Shown here piece after piece: positions 25,011-37,430 of a stretch of 64,000 bases of DNA. The position numbers and the translations under genes were made by a program. Each line of letters begins with the position of its first letter. Position 1 is the stretch's first letter. The notes under the pieces are model-generated. The model saw only the letters and a list, made by a program, of their open reading frames with translations. It did not search any database and was not told where the DNA came from. The DNA comes from Callaeas wilsoni. Taxonomy: Eukaryota; Chordata; Aves; Passeriformes; Callaeidae. The stretch spans positions 117,316 through 181,315 of the forward strand of contig VWPU01014169.1 in assembly GCA_013398955.1 (NCBI GenBank). The letters run 5' to 3'.

Positions 25011-26098
25011 GACAGAATCACAGAATGTGCCGAGTTGGAAGGCACCTAGAAGGATCATCGAGTCAAACTCTTAGCCCTACATAGGACCACTCCCAAGAGT
25101 CACAACATGTGCCCGAGAGCACTGTCCAAATGCTTCTTGAGCTCTGTTAGGTTTGGTGCTGTGACCGCTTCCCTGGGAAGCTTGTTCCAGTGCTCAACTA
25201 CCCTCTGGGTGAGGAACCTTTCCCTAATATCCAACCTAAACCTCTCCTGACACGACTTCATGCCATTCCCTCAAGTCCTGCCATTGGTCAGCAGAGAGAT
25301 GAGATCAGTATTTGCCCCTCCTCTTCTCATGAGGAAGTTGCAGACTGCAACGAGGTCTCGCCTCAGGCTCGTCTTTTGCAGGCTGAACAGATAAAGTGAC
25401 TTCAGCTGCTCCTAATAAGGGCTCCCCTCAAAGCCCTTCACCATCTTCATTGACCTCATTTGGATGCTCTCTAACAGCTTTTTGTCTTTTGTGGAGGTGA
25501 CCAAAACTGCCCCCAGCACTCTAGGTGAGGGCACCCCAGCTCAGAGCAGAGCAGGACAATCCCCTCCCTTGCCCAGCTGGCGATGCTGGGCCTGACGTGC
25601 CCCAGGACAGGGTTGGCCCTCCTGGCTGCCAGGGCACTGCTGACTCATGTTCAGCTTTCCATTTACCAGGACCTCCAGGACCCTTTCCATGGCACTGCTT
25701 TCCAGCGTCTCATTCCCCAATCTTTCCCACATCCAGGGCTGACTCAGGTGCAGCACCTGGCACTTCCCTGTATTTAACTTTGTGTGGTTGGTGATTGCCA
25801 ACTTCTAATTTGTCAAGGTCTCTCTGCAGGGAATCAACAGCTCCTTCCATTTTTCTGAAAACTTGTTTAGTCTGCCTTCCTGTCCAAGACATTTAAAAAG
25901 ATTTTAAAGACCACAGAGCGAGAGATGGAGCCCTGTGGAACCTCACTAGTAACAGGTCACCAGTCTGATGTAACCTCATTATCTATGGCCCTCTGTGCCC
26001 ACGTTGTGACCCAGCTACTCACCCTCTGCGTGATATGTTTATCCAGCTCTGTGCTGGACACTTTGTCCAGATTGGTACTGTGAAAGACAGTATGGAAA
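25011..26098 (-). mobile_element. CR1 LINE, antisense, about 1.09 kb
   Basis: A well-preserved 5'-truncated CR1 on the minus strand, with the 3' tail at 25011 ('acagaatcacagaatgtgc'). The minus frame 25541-25801 keeps CR1 ORF2 text: LNTGKCQVLHL, then ERLGNETLESSA, NMSQQCPGSQEGQPCPG and ...GGDCPALL. Upstream (25801-26098) the sequence continues back through the reverse-transcriptase region in broken frames. Stops and frameshifts show it is inactive. This subfamily text is also present, in sense, in the 55.5-56.5 kb copy. Its right edge abuts an LTR at about 26100. Confidence 0.93.
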
Positions 26099-26101
26099 GT
26101 T

Positions 26102-26517
26102 CGGTTCTGGCCTGGACTGGGTCAATTTTTTCAGTAGCCAGGAGTGGGAATGGCTAGGACCTGGAGGTTATTCTATACATCATCTTCTGGGGGTGGGGGA
26201 AGTGGCCCCTGCTGGGTCACATAGTGTGACAGTGTGACAGCAGTTGAATCGGGCTTTGTGGTGAACATTTTACATGTGAATCACTCTCTTTCTTTTGTAC
26301 ACTTTTGTTATTAATGTTGTTTCTGTTAGTGTTTGTTTTTCTTATGTCATTGCTGTTTCCAATAAATTTTTCTTATCTCAACCTGTGACCTTTACCTGTT
26401 CTACCTCCGATTCTCCTCTCCAGCCCTCAGCTGGCAGTGTGGGAAGAAGGGAGATGACGGAGCAGCCCATGGTTTCAATGGGAGCACTGAATTGAAGAAT
26501 ACCATTCCTAAACCACA
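26102..26517 (+). mobile_element. Solo LTR (family B) next to CR1
   Basis: About 415 bp with LTR architecture. It begins near 'ggttctggcctggactggg' and has an AATAAA poly(A) signal at 26361-26366 followed by 'tcttatctcaacctgtgac', then 'gattctcctctccagccct', and ends 'accattcctaaaccaca'. The part after the poly(A) signal parallels the family A LTRs at 15734 and 48434, but the first half is different, so I treat it as a related but separate family. No internal ERV sequence follows. The start is uncertain by a few bases, and no target-site duplication is clear. Confidence 0.75.
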
Positions 26518-28069
26518 GTATAAGAGAATATAATATACAACAATTAAGGAGCCTTGTCTTGATCAAGCATGACTTATCTCCTAACCACACACACAAATAA
26601 CCATAGGATGTGGAAGTCTGAATACCAAAAATATGTATTTGTATGTAGATGGCTGTATTTAATAGTGATAGCCATAGATGACTTAACAGCTTGCATTTTT
26701 ACCAAAAGAACATTTTATTTATTTTTAATACATGTTGATATTTATTTTCAAAATACTTACCTAGATGTAAAAGAATGATAAACTTGAAGAAATCCCTTTC
26801 TATGTAAACACATACCACTTCGGCAAAAATGTTAGCTGGAAGTCAGCAGTGAGTTTTCTTTTCTGAAGATACAAAAACCCACGAAAATACCAGAAACTTG
26901 GTCCAATTTAAAAAAAAAAAAAAAATTGCAGTAAAAGATGTTCTTACTGCAGACAAGTTTCTTACTGCAGCCAAGGGACCTGAAAGCAATGACTCAAATA
27001 AGCATTAAAAATTTGGTGACTGTATTTTCATTCACTTAACTTCCAGTGCCAAATGTAGAATATAGCAGTAAAGAGAAAGAAGGGAAAGTATCTGGTCTAC
27101 ATTTACAAAAATGATTTTAGGCCTACAAGATAAAATGCAAATAAGAGCCCTAATGAAAACATCTGACAAACCCTCTTCAGAAGTATCAGTTCATTTTGCT
27201 TCTGCTTAGTCCTGCACTTCCTGGAACACATGCCAGCTATGAGATTGACACAGTGTTTGCAATAGTGTCAAAAAGAATCAGTTAATGATCATTTAGTGTA
27301 TCACAAGGCATGTGTTTTTAATGCCATTAGTAAAAAGGCTTAAGTTTTGTACTGTTTTGGCAGTGCAGGAACTCAGGACCTGTCTTGACTGGCCTTGGCC
27401 TGTGTCCTGCTTTTTGTTTTTCTTCACAAGCATTTGGTGGCCATTGCCAAACATGTTGGAGACATGACTCCAAAATTTCTGTATCTGAGCAAGACCTGAG
27501 TCTTCGGGAGGCCCAGTGTGACCAATAACTCCTGTTATCTCCCCAGATGTAGGAGGAGATGGTTAACCTTCCAGGCTTCAGATGAGAAGCAATGGAAGGA
27601 AGAAGACTGTAAAGGGAAATACAAAGAAATAAATTACAGTCCGCCTGGGACAGAGATGAAACCCCAGAATACACATCAATCATTCTCCCAGAGAAGATCT
27701 CAAGAAGCTGGAACTTGTCATCTTATGTCTCTTCCCCTGTGCTTCCACAGAAGGGGTGAACTGTTGGTATTAGAACTTAGAGACTTTTTGGAAAGATGAA
27801 CCCAACACCCGAGCCAAGAGGTAGAAAGTAACAAAGTTTCTGTATGGGAATGGTAACTGTATTATTAATGAGATTTTCCCCTTTTATTAAACTAATTTTG
27901 AATAGTATTGTGCTATTGAAACATTATTGTAATTAACATAATTGTCTTTGTTCTATATCTCCTTTCTTTTTGTCCATGACAAATGGTTTTAGTGTAACAT
28001 TAAATTCCAAAGTCTTGTCCTTAAATGTCACACAAAACATATTTCCATTATATAATTACATTGATAGTT
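26518..28069. other. Unclassified DNA with moderate-GC block
   Basis: About 1.55 kb. An A run lies near 26911-26926. The block 27345-27820 is visibly richer in G+C than its surroundings and holds overlapping open frames on both strands (118 codons minus, 93 codons plus). Neither frame has a domain I recognise. The block could be an unrecognised repeat, an ERV remnant or unique DNA. Confidence 0.45.
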
Positions 28070-28729
28070 TGTCTTGGGGTGATTCTATGACCATACTGTA
28101 TTCCCCATCGCCTGCTTGATTTCTAGTGTACTTTTAAATTGCACAGGGGGGAGAGAGAATCTGAGAGAACTCTTCAAAGTGGCCAGCTTGACTTTCTAAC
28201 TAGAATGTTTGCATTCTTTTCTCTCCTGATCTGACAACTTTTGTTGGTTAGAAGAGTTTTGCTCTCTAGCTTCTTCGGCTCTCAGCGGAGAAGGGACTGT
28301 GATCTGCCTCAGCTGCTTCTGTTCCTTTTTGGACTGTTTGGACTGTTTTGGGCTTTCTTTTCATCTGAGACCAGCTACCATCTCTGGACCTGCTCGGCAG
28401 GACCCTCCCAGGGGGATCGTTGGACCCTGCCTGGCCCAGCTTGGCCCAGCTCAGGACTGCAGGTTTTACCTACAGAAAGGACTCTAAAATCCATAGTCCT
28501 CTTTTAGGGGATGGGGAAGGGGGTTTCAATATCCTTTTTTGCCCCGTGACAGCGGGGGACTCTGTTTGTTAAATAAATATTTTTTTTCACTTTCTCTCGA
28601 GAAATTATTTTCCCGAACCCGTGGGGGAGGTGCTGCCGGGGCCTGCTTGCCTGGCAGGCAGGAGAGAGAGAGAGAGAGAGACACCCCTCTCGGGTTGTTT
28701 CCTCCTGGATTTGTGTCCAAACCGGCACA
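28070..28729 (+). mobile_element. Solo LTR-like element, well preserved (family C)
   Basis: About 660 bp starting TGTCTTGGGGTGATTCTATG and ending ...CCAAACCGGCACA. It contains a GC-rich stretch (28377-28455), an AATAAA poly(A) signal at 28572-28577 followed by a T run, then a GC-rich terminal part with a GA repeat at 28661-28681. The flanks are TAGTT before and CAGTT after, a 4-of-5 match that may be a target-site duplication. Composition differs sharply from the AT-rich surroundings. The class is inferred from architecture; no internal retroviral genes are present. The 88- and 100-codon frames inside it are LTR translations, not genes. Confidence 0.72.
28661..28681 (+). repeat. (GA)n run inside the 28 kb LTR
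   Basis: About ten GA dinucleotides in the distal part of the element, preceded by 'ggcaggcagg'. It lies after the poly(A) signal, so in U5 if the LTR reading is right. Confidence 0.85.
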
Positions 28730-31700
28730 CAGTTGTATGTGAGGTGCTCAGAATCAATAACCATTTGTAAATTACTCGGAAAATTATTTGGCTCAGAAGT
28801 TAACACTAATATGAAATTCTTCTTGTGTCAAAGGCTGGAAGACAAGTGAATCAAGTACTACATGCATATATAAAATTAAAAGAATCTCAAGCCTATGTTT
28901 AAAATAGAAATTAGCTCCTTATCTGGGCTTACTGTAAAAAAATCGCTCTGAAACCTTATTTTACCACATAAAGCACATCAGTGCAATTTAATCATTTTTA
29001 GAGGTATTTGTATGCATCTGGTATCAGAGAAGTACATAGGTACAGACAAACTGTGTGTGTAATTTGGTATGATAGTCTCCTTGTTTTAGGGTATCAGATG
29101 TTTCTTTTGTTTTTAAGACTGTATAAATAGTTCTCAGTTGCTATCAAAATAGAAAAACTTTTTTCTCTTGTCTCTCCACCATTTCATTCAAATGTTTATT
29201 TGTCAAATACATTCTTCTCTTCAGTATCATGTTATATTTTAATAATATAAAATAGCTCATAGAATAACTTTATTTCTTCCACTTCTTAGTAGTATTATTA
29301 CTAGTACTTAAAGAAACTCAAACATGAATAAGGAAGCTCAGAGAGGCATGCATGTAAAACTTCAGTACCTCTCATTTGGAAACAGTAAGTCTTGAATATT
29401 TAAATAGTCTTACAAATTAAAGATGTACTTCTTTAACATTTATTAAATCCCATGATACTGATCTATTATTACAGTTCTAAAAAAAATCCAAAATTAACTC
29501 TTAATTCAAGACCACTTAATTCAAGTTTTTTAATTCCACTTTTTGAATACTTTTGTCTGTCCTGGAAGTCAGAGGTGTGAAAGGATCAAGAAAACAGGGC
29601 TTGGCAGTTTATTTAACCCTATTCTAACCTAACTATAGCAAGGTAGGTTATTTACCAGTATGAGTGGGTACTAAAAAGATATAATTGAATTTTCCACTTA
29701 TTGATGCTACTGATTTCAAATAAATTCTCAAAATTTTCATCATTAAAGTATACTTTGAGATAAGACATCAAAAGAAGGAGGCATTTAAAATGCTGACAAG
29801 TGAAAAAGAAAACATTTTGTCGTCTTATTCCATGACCTTACTCCAGTTTTTCCCAGCTCTGCAAAACATATTGCCGTGTTTGTAAGCCCATGTCCCCTAA
29901 TTCCCATTAGTTAGTATTAGAATTGTTTGTACTTCAATTATTTATGAAAAACTTCCCCACAAAGATTTCACCTTTATGAGGAGAATCATTTTACTTTGTG
30001 TTCGAGCAGTAACCACTCATGTCTTTGCAATTAAAGCAGAATGTTTCAGTTTAACATCTCTAACACAAGAGAACACTAAATGTGCCTTTTCCGTTAGGGA
30101 TCAAAAGTAAACTACAGCAATAAACAGGAAAGCAATTTCAGCAGTGCGTCAGAGGATCAGGTGTGTTGTTATCACAGACACAGACACATGTATACAGGCC
30201 CTGGAGTGGTCAGCTCTACAGTGCTCGGTAAAAACTGAATGAGTGAGAAATGGCACTTGAGCAATTATTGGGTTTACAATTCTTAGGCTCACTGCTACTC
30301 TGTAATTGACCTCATTTGGAAAGGTTTCCCTTTTTTTTTTTCCAAAGGTTTTGTTGTTGTTGAGTTTAACATAACAAGAGACAATTCATCAGAGCTTTTT
30401 GTATCTTCAGCACTATGCATGCACCTTGAAAAAATAAATATGTTATTTTAGCATTATTTCAGGTGATAACACATGATACATCTTTATATACTTTTTCTTT
30501 TTTTTTCTTTTCTTTTTTTTTTAAAACACATTAGGAACCAGTTGATCTGTGTTAAAAAAATGTGTTCTGTTCATCAGTGTTTGGAATAGTATTGAGGCTG
30601 ACCCCTCAACAGTGGATTCCCTTCCACTTTCGGTGTTAGCCATTTAGACTCCTGAAGACATAGTCAACTTTTAGAGTACTTGTTTTATCATGTTTTACCA
30701 TTTCATGATACAGGTTCAGTACTTTCAAGAAAATATTTCATCAATAACTTGATTTGGAAAAAAAAAAAAATTTTCATTTCAACACAGATTTTGCTTCCCA
30801 TTTACTGCAATATTTAAAACCAACAATTTATTTTTCTCACGGCTCTTCATGTAAAAGTAGCAAAAATCAGAGCTAATGCTCTCTAAACATAAATCTAAGA
30901 CTGATGATCTCTAGAGATAACCTACCGGACTAACATTTAACTTCTACGAGTGTAATAATGCTAATATTAATGTTTCTTGTTGTTTTGGTTAGGGGAGTTT
31001 GGTGTTTGGTGTTTTGGGGTTCTTTTGAATGGAATATTGGTCAATGACTACCTCTGGGAGTATGATTTCAAGAGTATCACACAGAATGAGGAAGAATAGA
31101 ATGTGTTCTTGAAGACCACTCAAGAACTACTTTAAAAATAAAAGAGTATTCCGACAATGGAAATAATATTTATGAGATGTTGAATCAGTCTATTTCTCAC
31201 CTACCTCACCTTTTTGCTTTCGTAAATGTACCCACTTATTCTTATTTCTTAGAAGCTTGAAGGTTTATAAAAATGAAGTCTGTGAGCCTTTACTCCTGTG
31301 AGACTTCCTCTACCAAGTCACACAAAATTGGATTTGAGTTGGCAGGAAGCATAAAACTCCAACAGAGAAAAAATTTAGGAAATTAGCCTTTTAAGAAAAG
31401 AAGATTTTGTTTTATGAAAGATTCTGTCAGTATGCAAAATTCTTCCCTTAAACCCTACTCAAATGCTTTAAGTGATGAACAGTGAAATTTCAAAAGAAGT
31501 TATAAAATAAATGGAAACTCTATGTAGTATCCAGTATTCAAGTACTCTGGATTATTCTCTAACTGATTGCTATTCAGTCCCTTAAAAGTAGCTTACTTTG
31601 TGTATAGCAGCAACAATGACCCATAAACTGTGAAGGGTTTCTGTAGAAGAGTAAGAAATATCACCTGTAAAGCTGAGACTCTTCATTTTCCTCTTACAAC

Positions 31701-33046
31701 ATGGAGTTTATTTAAAAATGAAAGAACTTCAGCAGAATGAAAAGTAACTTGCAGAATATGAAATAATGTTTGATACTTGAGAGCGTTCTTTGGAAAATTA
31801 GGAAACCTATTAATAAATGGTGATGCAAGATTAGCCACTATGGCTAAAGAGATGTTTTTGTAATCCAGATTTAAAACACCCTACATTTTGATGGGTACTG
31901 GAAGTAGAGTTTCATTTTATTGCCTGATTCTTCCTTGAAAACTGATTAACTAATATGTCTTCAAGTATTCAGATTTTTAGGATACAACTTAGGAAAATAT
32001 TCAAACAGTTTTCTGCTAGATCTTGAAACTCTAGGTTAGTTTAAAAATCTGCAGAGTTCACTGGTGGAGAGAGTCACAAGGTGAGGTTATAACTATAATA
32101 ATATTGGGATGTTCTACAATGTACACGTAAGGTTTTAGACAGGTTTTAAATGTTTTATTAAGTTTATTTATTTATGTGTCTGATTCTTATTGCTAGAACA
32201 TCTTTATTAAAGAAGCAGATTATTGAAGAATCTAGGGGTTTTCCTTTTTTTTTTTTTTTTTTGTTTTATTCAAGACTCTATATTTCTGCAGGAACTTCAT
32301 TTACTTCTTTTTAAAATTCAATTAAATACAAAGTACTGTAGAGTCCTACCTTTTGCTCTGCCTATACAGTAATTTCTATGTTCTGTTATGCAAACTAACA
32401 AGAATCAAATGTTTCAAACACTTCCTCACAGTAACATTTGCAGTCTGTAAATTAAAGACTTGAAATTCTCAGGAGTATTTTTAATAATGCTTTGATTATT
32501 CTATTTCATCCTATACTTTAGTGTTCAAGGTTGTGCAGAAACAGCAAATGACCCAAAAAAAAAAGGAGAATTTAGGTCAATCAAGTATATATTTGGAAGA
32601 GCTGTAAGATTTAATGTGCCAAAAATTATAAAATAAAATATAGATGAAAATTAAATAAATTAAAGCAAAGATACAGATATATCAAATAACTGAGGAATTA
32701 ATGATTTCAATGTACATTTTCAGCACTTTATGAAGCTAGAAAAGTTCCCAAGCTATTTCCAAGTGTATGGCTTATGTTTCTAAGTTAACTGAGAAACTCA
32801 TGAGACTTTGGACAGTTAAACTACTTTTAAGGTAGGAGTATAATTTTTTTCATAGCTGTGATTTTTTTTTCCTTTTCTTTTTTCTTATGCAGGAAAAGCT
32901 TTGAAACTAAAGCATTTAAAAACATCTCTCAAATTCACCAGCGTGCTTTAAGTGGCTCATTCCTCTAGATCACTTCTGGAGTGGCCACTGATCAGTGGAC
33001 TCATACACTTACAGGTCTCATACAGGTATACATGGGATAGCTTGGC
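28730..33046. other. Unique AT-rich DNA, no gene seen
   Basis: About 4.3 kb with no open frame of 60 codons or more reported and no repeat family recognised. It includes a T-rich tract at about 30488-30524, a G/T-rich tract at about 30980-31025, an A run near 30758-30771 and a T run near 32246-32264. Any function would have to be non-coding. Confidence 0.6.
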
Positions 33047-33620
33047 ACTTGTGAGAGGGGAGAATCTTAATGATTAATGGCTCCAGGGTGCTTTGCTGAG
33101 GCCAGGTTTGCATCCCTCGAGGGAATGTTTTTGGGTGTATAATGGCTAGTCTGCCTACACAGAGGAGTTGAACTATTACTGTCTGGAGGCTGCAAACAAG
33201 GCCTTGGGGCTGATAATAGGCAAATCCTGCAAGGCAAGATGGTGCCTCTTATTATGCTAATTGCCCTCCCTTACGCAACTCACTCAGTTGTATAACTCCT
33301 TCTCTCCTCCCCAGGAATGTCTAATAGGGCTTTACTGGCTGGACTTGGACTGCACTGATCTGAGGCAGCTGCCAGGTCTTACAAGGTGTCATAAACCATC
33401 AAAGATCACCAAAGAGCACCTAGACTAATTTCTGAAGCCTTCCACCAGAGGCTCCCCCAACAAGACAAGTACCTAGGCATATTTTGAAACATCAGGCTTT
33501 GTGTTTTGCAGGCTTTTTCCCGCATCCCCAGTGGATCAAGACTGTGACCATGACTTCAACCAACAGACATCTAGGCTGCAACAATAAAGTCTCTTCACAA
33601 GATCTACAGGTGGTGATGAT
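33047..33620 (+). mobile_element. Possible LTR remnant (unclassified)
   Basis: A block of moderate GC in AT-rich DNA with two LTR-like signals on the + strand: TATAA at 33291-33295 and AATAAA at 33583-33588, about 290 bp apart, the latter within 'gctgcaacaataaagtctc'. It also contains 'gaggcagctgccaggtctt'. I cannot match it to a family from memory, and terminal TG/CA ends are not clear, so the edges are guesses. It might instead be unique regulatory DNA. Confidence 0.35.
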
Positions 33621-34285
33621 TTTACTTTTATTTTTTCTCTCTTTGTTTTTTCCTTTTAAATTTTCTTAAGTAATATTTTTATGCTTTCATATTGTTCTAT
33701 TCCTACAGATAATAATAACTGAAACAGATACATATCTGCTTCCCATTGCACCCAAATTGTTCTAAAATAAACCCTACAGAGATATAGTTACAAACACTGA
33801 GCATTCATGTTTCGCTCTAATCCACCCTAAGGGATGCATTAACAAGAATCTGAGTTACCTTCCTGGGAGCAGGTTGCAACAATACCTCAACTTCGGTCAG
33901 TTTGAGATTTAATACCTTTGTGTATCATTACTCTATGGCCATATAAAAAGCAAACCTTCCCAGCTGCTCAGGTTTAACATTGCTCTTTTTTACTATTAAT
34001 TTTTTATTATTTGTTTATTTGTTTAGCTATTGTTTGGACAGAAATTCTTAGTACCTATAAGGCCACCACTGCCTGCCCCACTGATGCCATAGGACATCCA
34101 TCTTAACAGTCCTGCACTGCACAGCCATGGGCCTCACTGGCTTTGGCCCATCTCAGTACTCAGGGAGGTGTCTGATAGCCTGGATTTGGACTGTCCCTGG
34201 ATGCTCTTCATTCTGTCCTACTCCCTGGCTGGTAGCAATAGGATGATCTCTAGCTGTACAGGTCCTGCCCTGTCACCCTCTCACA
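33621..34285. other. Unclassified DNA before CR1; GC-rich second half
   Basis: The first 400 bp are AT-rich and unremarkable. From about 34050 to 34285 GC rises, with 'ccactgcctgccccactga' and 'tgggcctcactggctttgg', up to the edge of the antisense CR1. A 71-codon frame crossing the border is not supported as a gene. Confidence 0.45.
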
Positions 34286-35450
34286 AAATCAGAGAATCAC
34301 AGAACCACAGAATGGGTCAGGTTGGAAGAGACCACAGTGGGTTATCTGGTCCAACCTCTCTGCTCAAGCAGGGCTATCCTTGACCCCGTTGCACAGGTTT
34401 GCTTCCATATAGTTACTGAATATCCCCAGAGAGAGACATTCCATAACTTCTCAAGACAACCTGTTCCAAGTGGGTGGTCACCCGCCCAGTAAAGCTGCTG
34501 CTCATGTTCAGGTGGAACTTCCAGTGTGTCAGTTTCTCCCCATTGCCTCTTGTCCTATTGCTCAATACCACCGAGCCTGGCTCCATCCTCTTAACATCCT
34601 CTCTTCAGGTACCTACGTACATTGATGAGGTCCCCTTTCAGTCACCTCTTCTCAAGACTGAACAGGCCCATCTCCCTCTGCCTTTCCTTGTAAGAGGGAG
34701 ATGCTCCAATGCCTTAACCATCTTTGTCACAATCTACTGGACCTGCTCCAGGACCATCGTATCTCTCGAACTGAGGAGCCCAGAACTGGACACAGCACTC
34801 TAGGTGAAGGCTCACAGGGCTGAGTAGAGGGGCAGGATCACTTCTCTTGACCGGCTGCCAATGCTCTTCCTAATGAATCCCAGGACACCATTGGACTTCT
34901 CAGTCATAAGGACACACTGCTGGCTCAGTGTTGTCCACCAGGACCCTCAGATCCTTCTCTTCCACAGAGCTCCTTCCCAGCAGGTTGGCCCCCAGCCTGT
35001 TGCGGTGCCCAGGATTATTTGTCCCCAGGTTCAGAACCCTGCCTTTGCCTTTGTTGAATTTCACAGTTCTTCTCTGCCCATGTCCCCACCCTGTCGAGGC
35101 CCTTCTGAAGGGCTGCACAGCTCCCTGGGGTATCGGCCACTCCTCCCAGCTCTGTGTCATCAATGAACTTGCTGAGGAGGCATCTGCCCCTTCATCCAAG
35201 TTACTGATAAATAAGTTAAACAATACTGGGCCCACCGTTGAATCTTTTGGGACAGCACTGGTGACAGGCCTCCAATTAAATTCTGTGCCACTGATTATAA
35301 CCCAATGATATCAGCCATTCACTCAGTGCTCCACCTCACTGTCCAGTCATCCAGCCTGAATTTGCCTATGAGGGCGTTGTGAGAGGCAGTGACGAAGGCC
35401 TTGCTGAAGTCAAGGTAGACAAGACTGCTCTTGCTTCATCTGTCCACCCA
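34286..35450 (-). mobile_element. CR1 LINE, antisense, about 1.17 kb with RT text
   Basis: The longest CR1 fragment in the window. The 3' tail is at 34286 ('atcagagaatcacagaacc'). The minus frame 34900-35235 reads GPVLFNLFISNLDEGAD near its start, then KFNKGKGRVLNLG and LGRSSVEEKDLRVLVDN. This is the part of the CR1 reverse transcriptase around and after the catalytic box, but the expected FADDTK is replaced by SSLMTQ, so the enzyme could not work. Beyond 35235 the copy runs back towards the fingers/palm region and stops near 35450. Open frames on the plus strand (34474-34803, 34861-35166, 34928-35308) are antisense shadows. Confidence 0.94.
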
Positions 35451-37430
35451 AGGAGCCCCCACTGTTCCCAGGCCCTAGCACCATGACAAACTCTTGTATT
35501 TATTACTTTTTTGTTTGTTTGCATTTTTTTCTGTAATATCTTTAATGAATATTCCTCTGATAATCTTGAACATTATGCCATTACTGACAAAAATTTTGTA
35601 AAGACAATTTTCCTTCACAGAATATTTAAATTGCAAGCCATGTGAAGAAAGTACGTTGACTCATCAAGAGTAGTGTATATTGTGCACACATAAGAATGGT
35701 GTAACAGGACAGCTGGATAAACAGCAAGTTTTTAAAGTGGATGTTCAATCTGAAATCAATTTCTTCTGCATTGGTTTGACTTCAAAACAGATTAGAAGCA
35801 AACTACAGATTTTTCACTTCTTGAAAGATAAAACAAGCAACAGACAAGAACTCAAATCAAATGACTAAATGTTCCTTTTCTGGTACGTCAGACTTAGAAA
35901 CATGAGATTTTTTCATTGTTATTCACCCTAATTTCAAATAATTTTCAGTGCATTTATGTGAAAGGAGATAGAGCAAAAGGTCACAAAGAAAAGTAAAATA
36001 TTTAGTAATAACAAAAAATAATAAAATCACATATTTATTAGGGAATACCTGTGTTTTACATAGATTAGCAAGAGAAGGGGAGTGGCAAAACATGAACACT
36101 TTTTTCAGTCATGAAAAACCTGTTGGAACATTCTTTCCGTTACAATTTAAATTTACAAGAGATTCAAGGGTTCCGATGGCCTTAAAAATGAGATAATAAG
36201 AACCTGAATCGATTTGATTATGATGTAAATTGTTAGAAGGCAAAACCTCAATTTCTTCCCTTCAAATCTTACTGTAAAATAACAAAAAAGACGGATAAGT
36301 AAGCATAGTAAAAAAGAGACATTGAAAGAGCAGACAATATTCTTGAAATTGAGAGACGTAATAATTATCTGGGTACCATTCCAATGTCAGTTAACACTGA
36401 TTAAAACCAAAACCTCAGATGACATTCACAGCTGCAATAAATTAACTTCATTTGAGCTGTGGTAGTTAGCAAGGGTAGAATATCTGTTCCCTATGTTCTG
36501 CCTGAGCATGTCCATATTGCAGAATTCTCTTTCTCACATTCCAGCGAAGTTAACATAGAACTTAGGATGCAGTCTCTCAAATAGAAAGGCCCATACAGAC
36601 CTGTAGAAAGTCACTGCATGAAATATTTGAATCAAACCTCTAATTAAGGTACAGATTTTAAAGCAGTTTGAAAAATCTCTGTCCTGTAAACCTCAGGAAT
36701 TTAACACTGTCATGTCTGACAAAGCATTTTCAGTTTCTCCCTTATGTGACTGAGAAACCCTGAGGCCCTTTAGGTTTTTAAATGTTATTCAGAAATTAAA
36801 TTTCTCTTCAAAAACCCCTTAAAAGAGGGGACTATCTACTGTATAAAATATAAAGAAATAGTGTGAGAAAGCATACCTCTACTAAAGAGGAGAAGACAAT
36901 ACGAAAAAATGTCTTAAATTCACCCTAATTTTGAAATAATTTCAGTACAACTGGGTTACACAAGAATCCAAGGAAACATGATTTAAAGCAAAAAGTAATT
37001 GAAAGATATTACAAATAAAAACCATTTTTGATAAATTTCTCTAATCAGTATTTATCTATTTTTGAATTAGTGAATAAATGTTAATTTTAATGAAAATCAA
37101 CATTGATAAAGACTGTTAATTTCTGGCTATATTTTATAATATGAGTAAATAAAAATTTGGTGCCAAGTCTGCCTATAAATACTCAACATTTCATGTTTCA
37201 TGACATGAAAACTGTCTCAACAATTTTCATTATTGATACTGATAAATTTAGGGGAAGCAAGATTATTATTATTTTTTCACCGAGCAGAGACATGTAGACA
37301 AATATCAGATTACTCCCAGAAGAGCTAGTAATTTAAAGGTTTATGTATTATAGGTATTATCTCAGACCTAGCAGGAGGTTTACAAAGCTGGGAGAGAAGA
37401 ATATATCAGTGATAACGGACACAAAGAATC
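35451..37430. other. Unique AT-rich DNA, no gene seen
   Basis: About 2 kb. The first 35 bp (35451-35485) are GC-rich like the other flank of the CR1, then composition falls back to AT-rich. A 15-bp palindrome TTTCATG-A-CATGAAA lies at 37196-37210. No gene or family is recognised. Confidence 0.5.

Noticed and set aside
27327..27799. Opposing 118- and 93-codon frames as a possible gene
   Set aside because: No domain, no homologous text recognised, and no promoter or splice support. Kept only as a finding about composition.
28241..28806. Frames of 62-100 codons on both strands
   Set aside because: They lie in or across the 28 kb LTR-like element, overlap one another on opposite strands and have no recognised domain.
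34474..35308. Plus-strand frames of 101-126 codons at 34474-34803, 34861-35166 and 34928-35308
   Set aside because: All are antisense shadows of a CR1 copy whose coding strand is minus.
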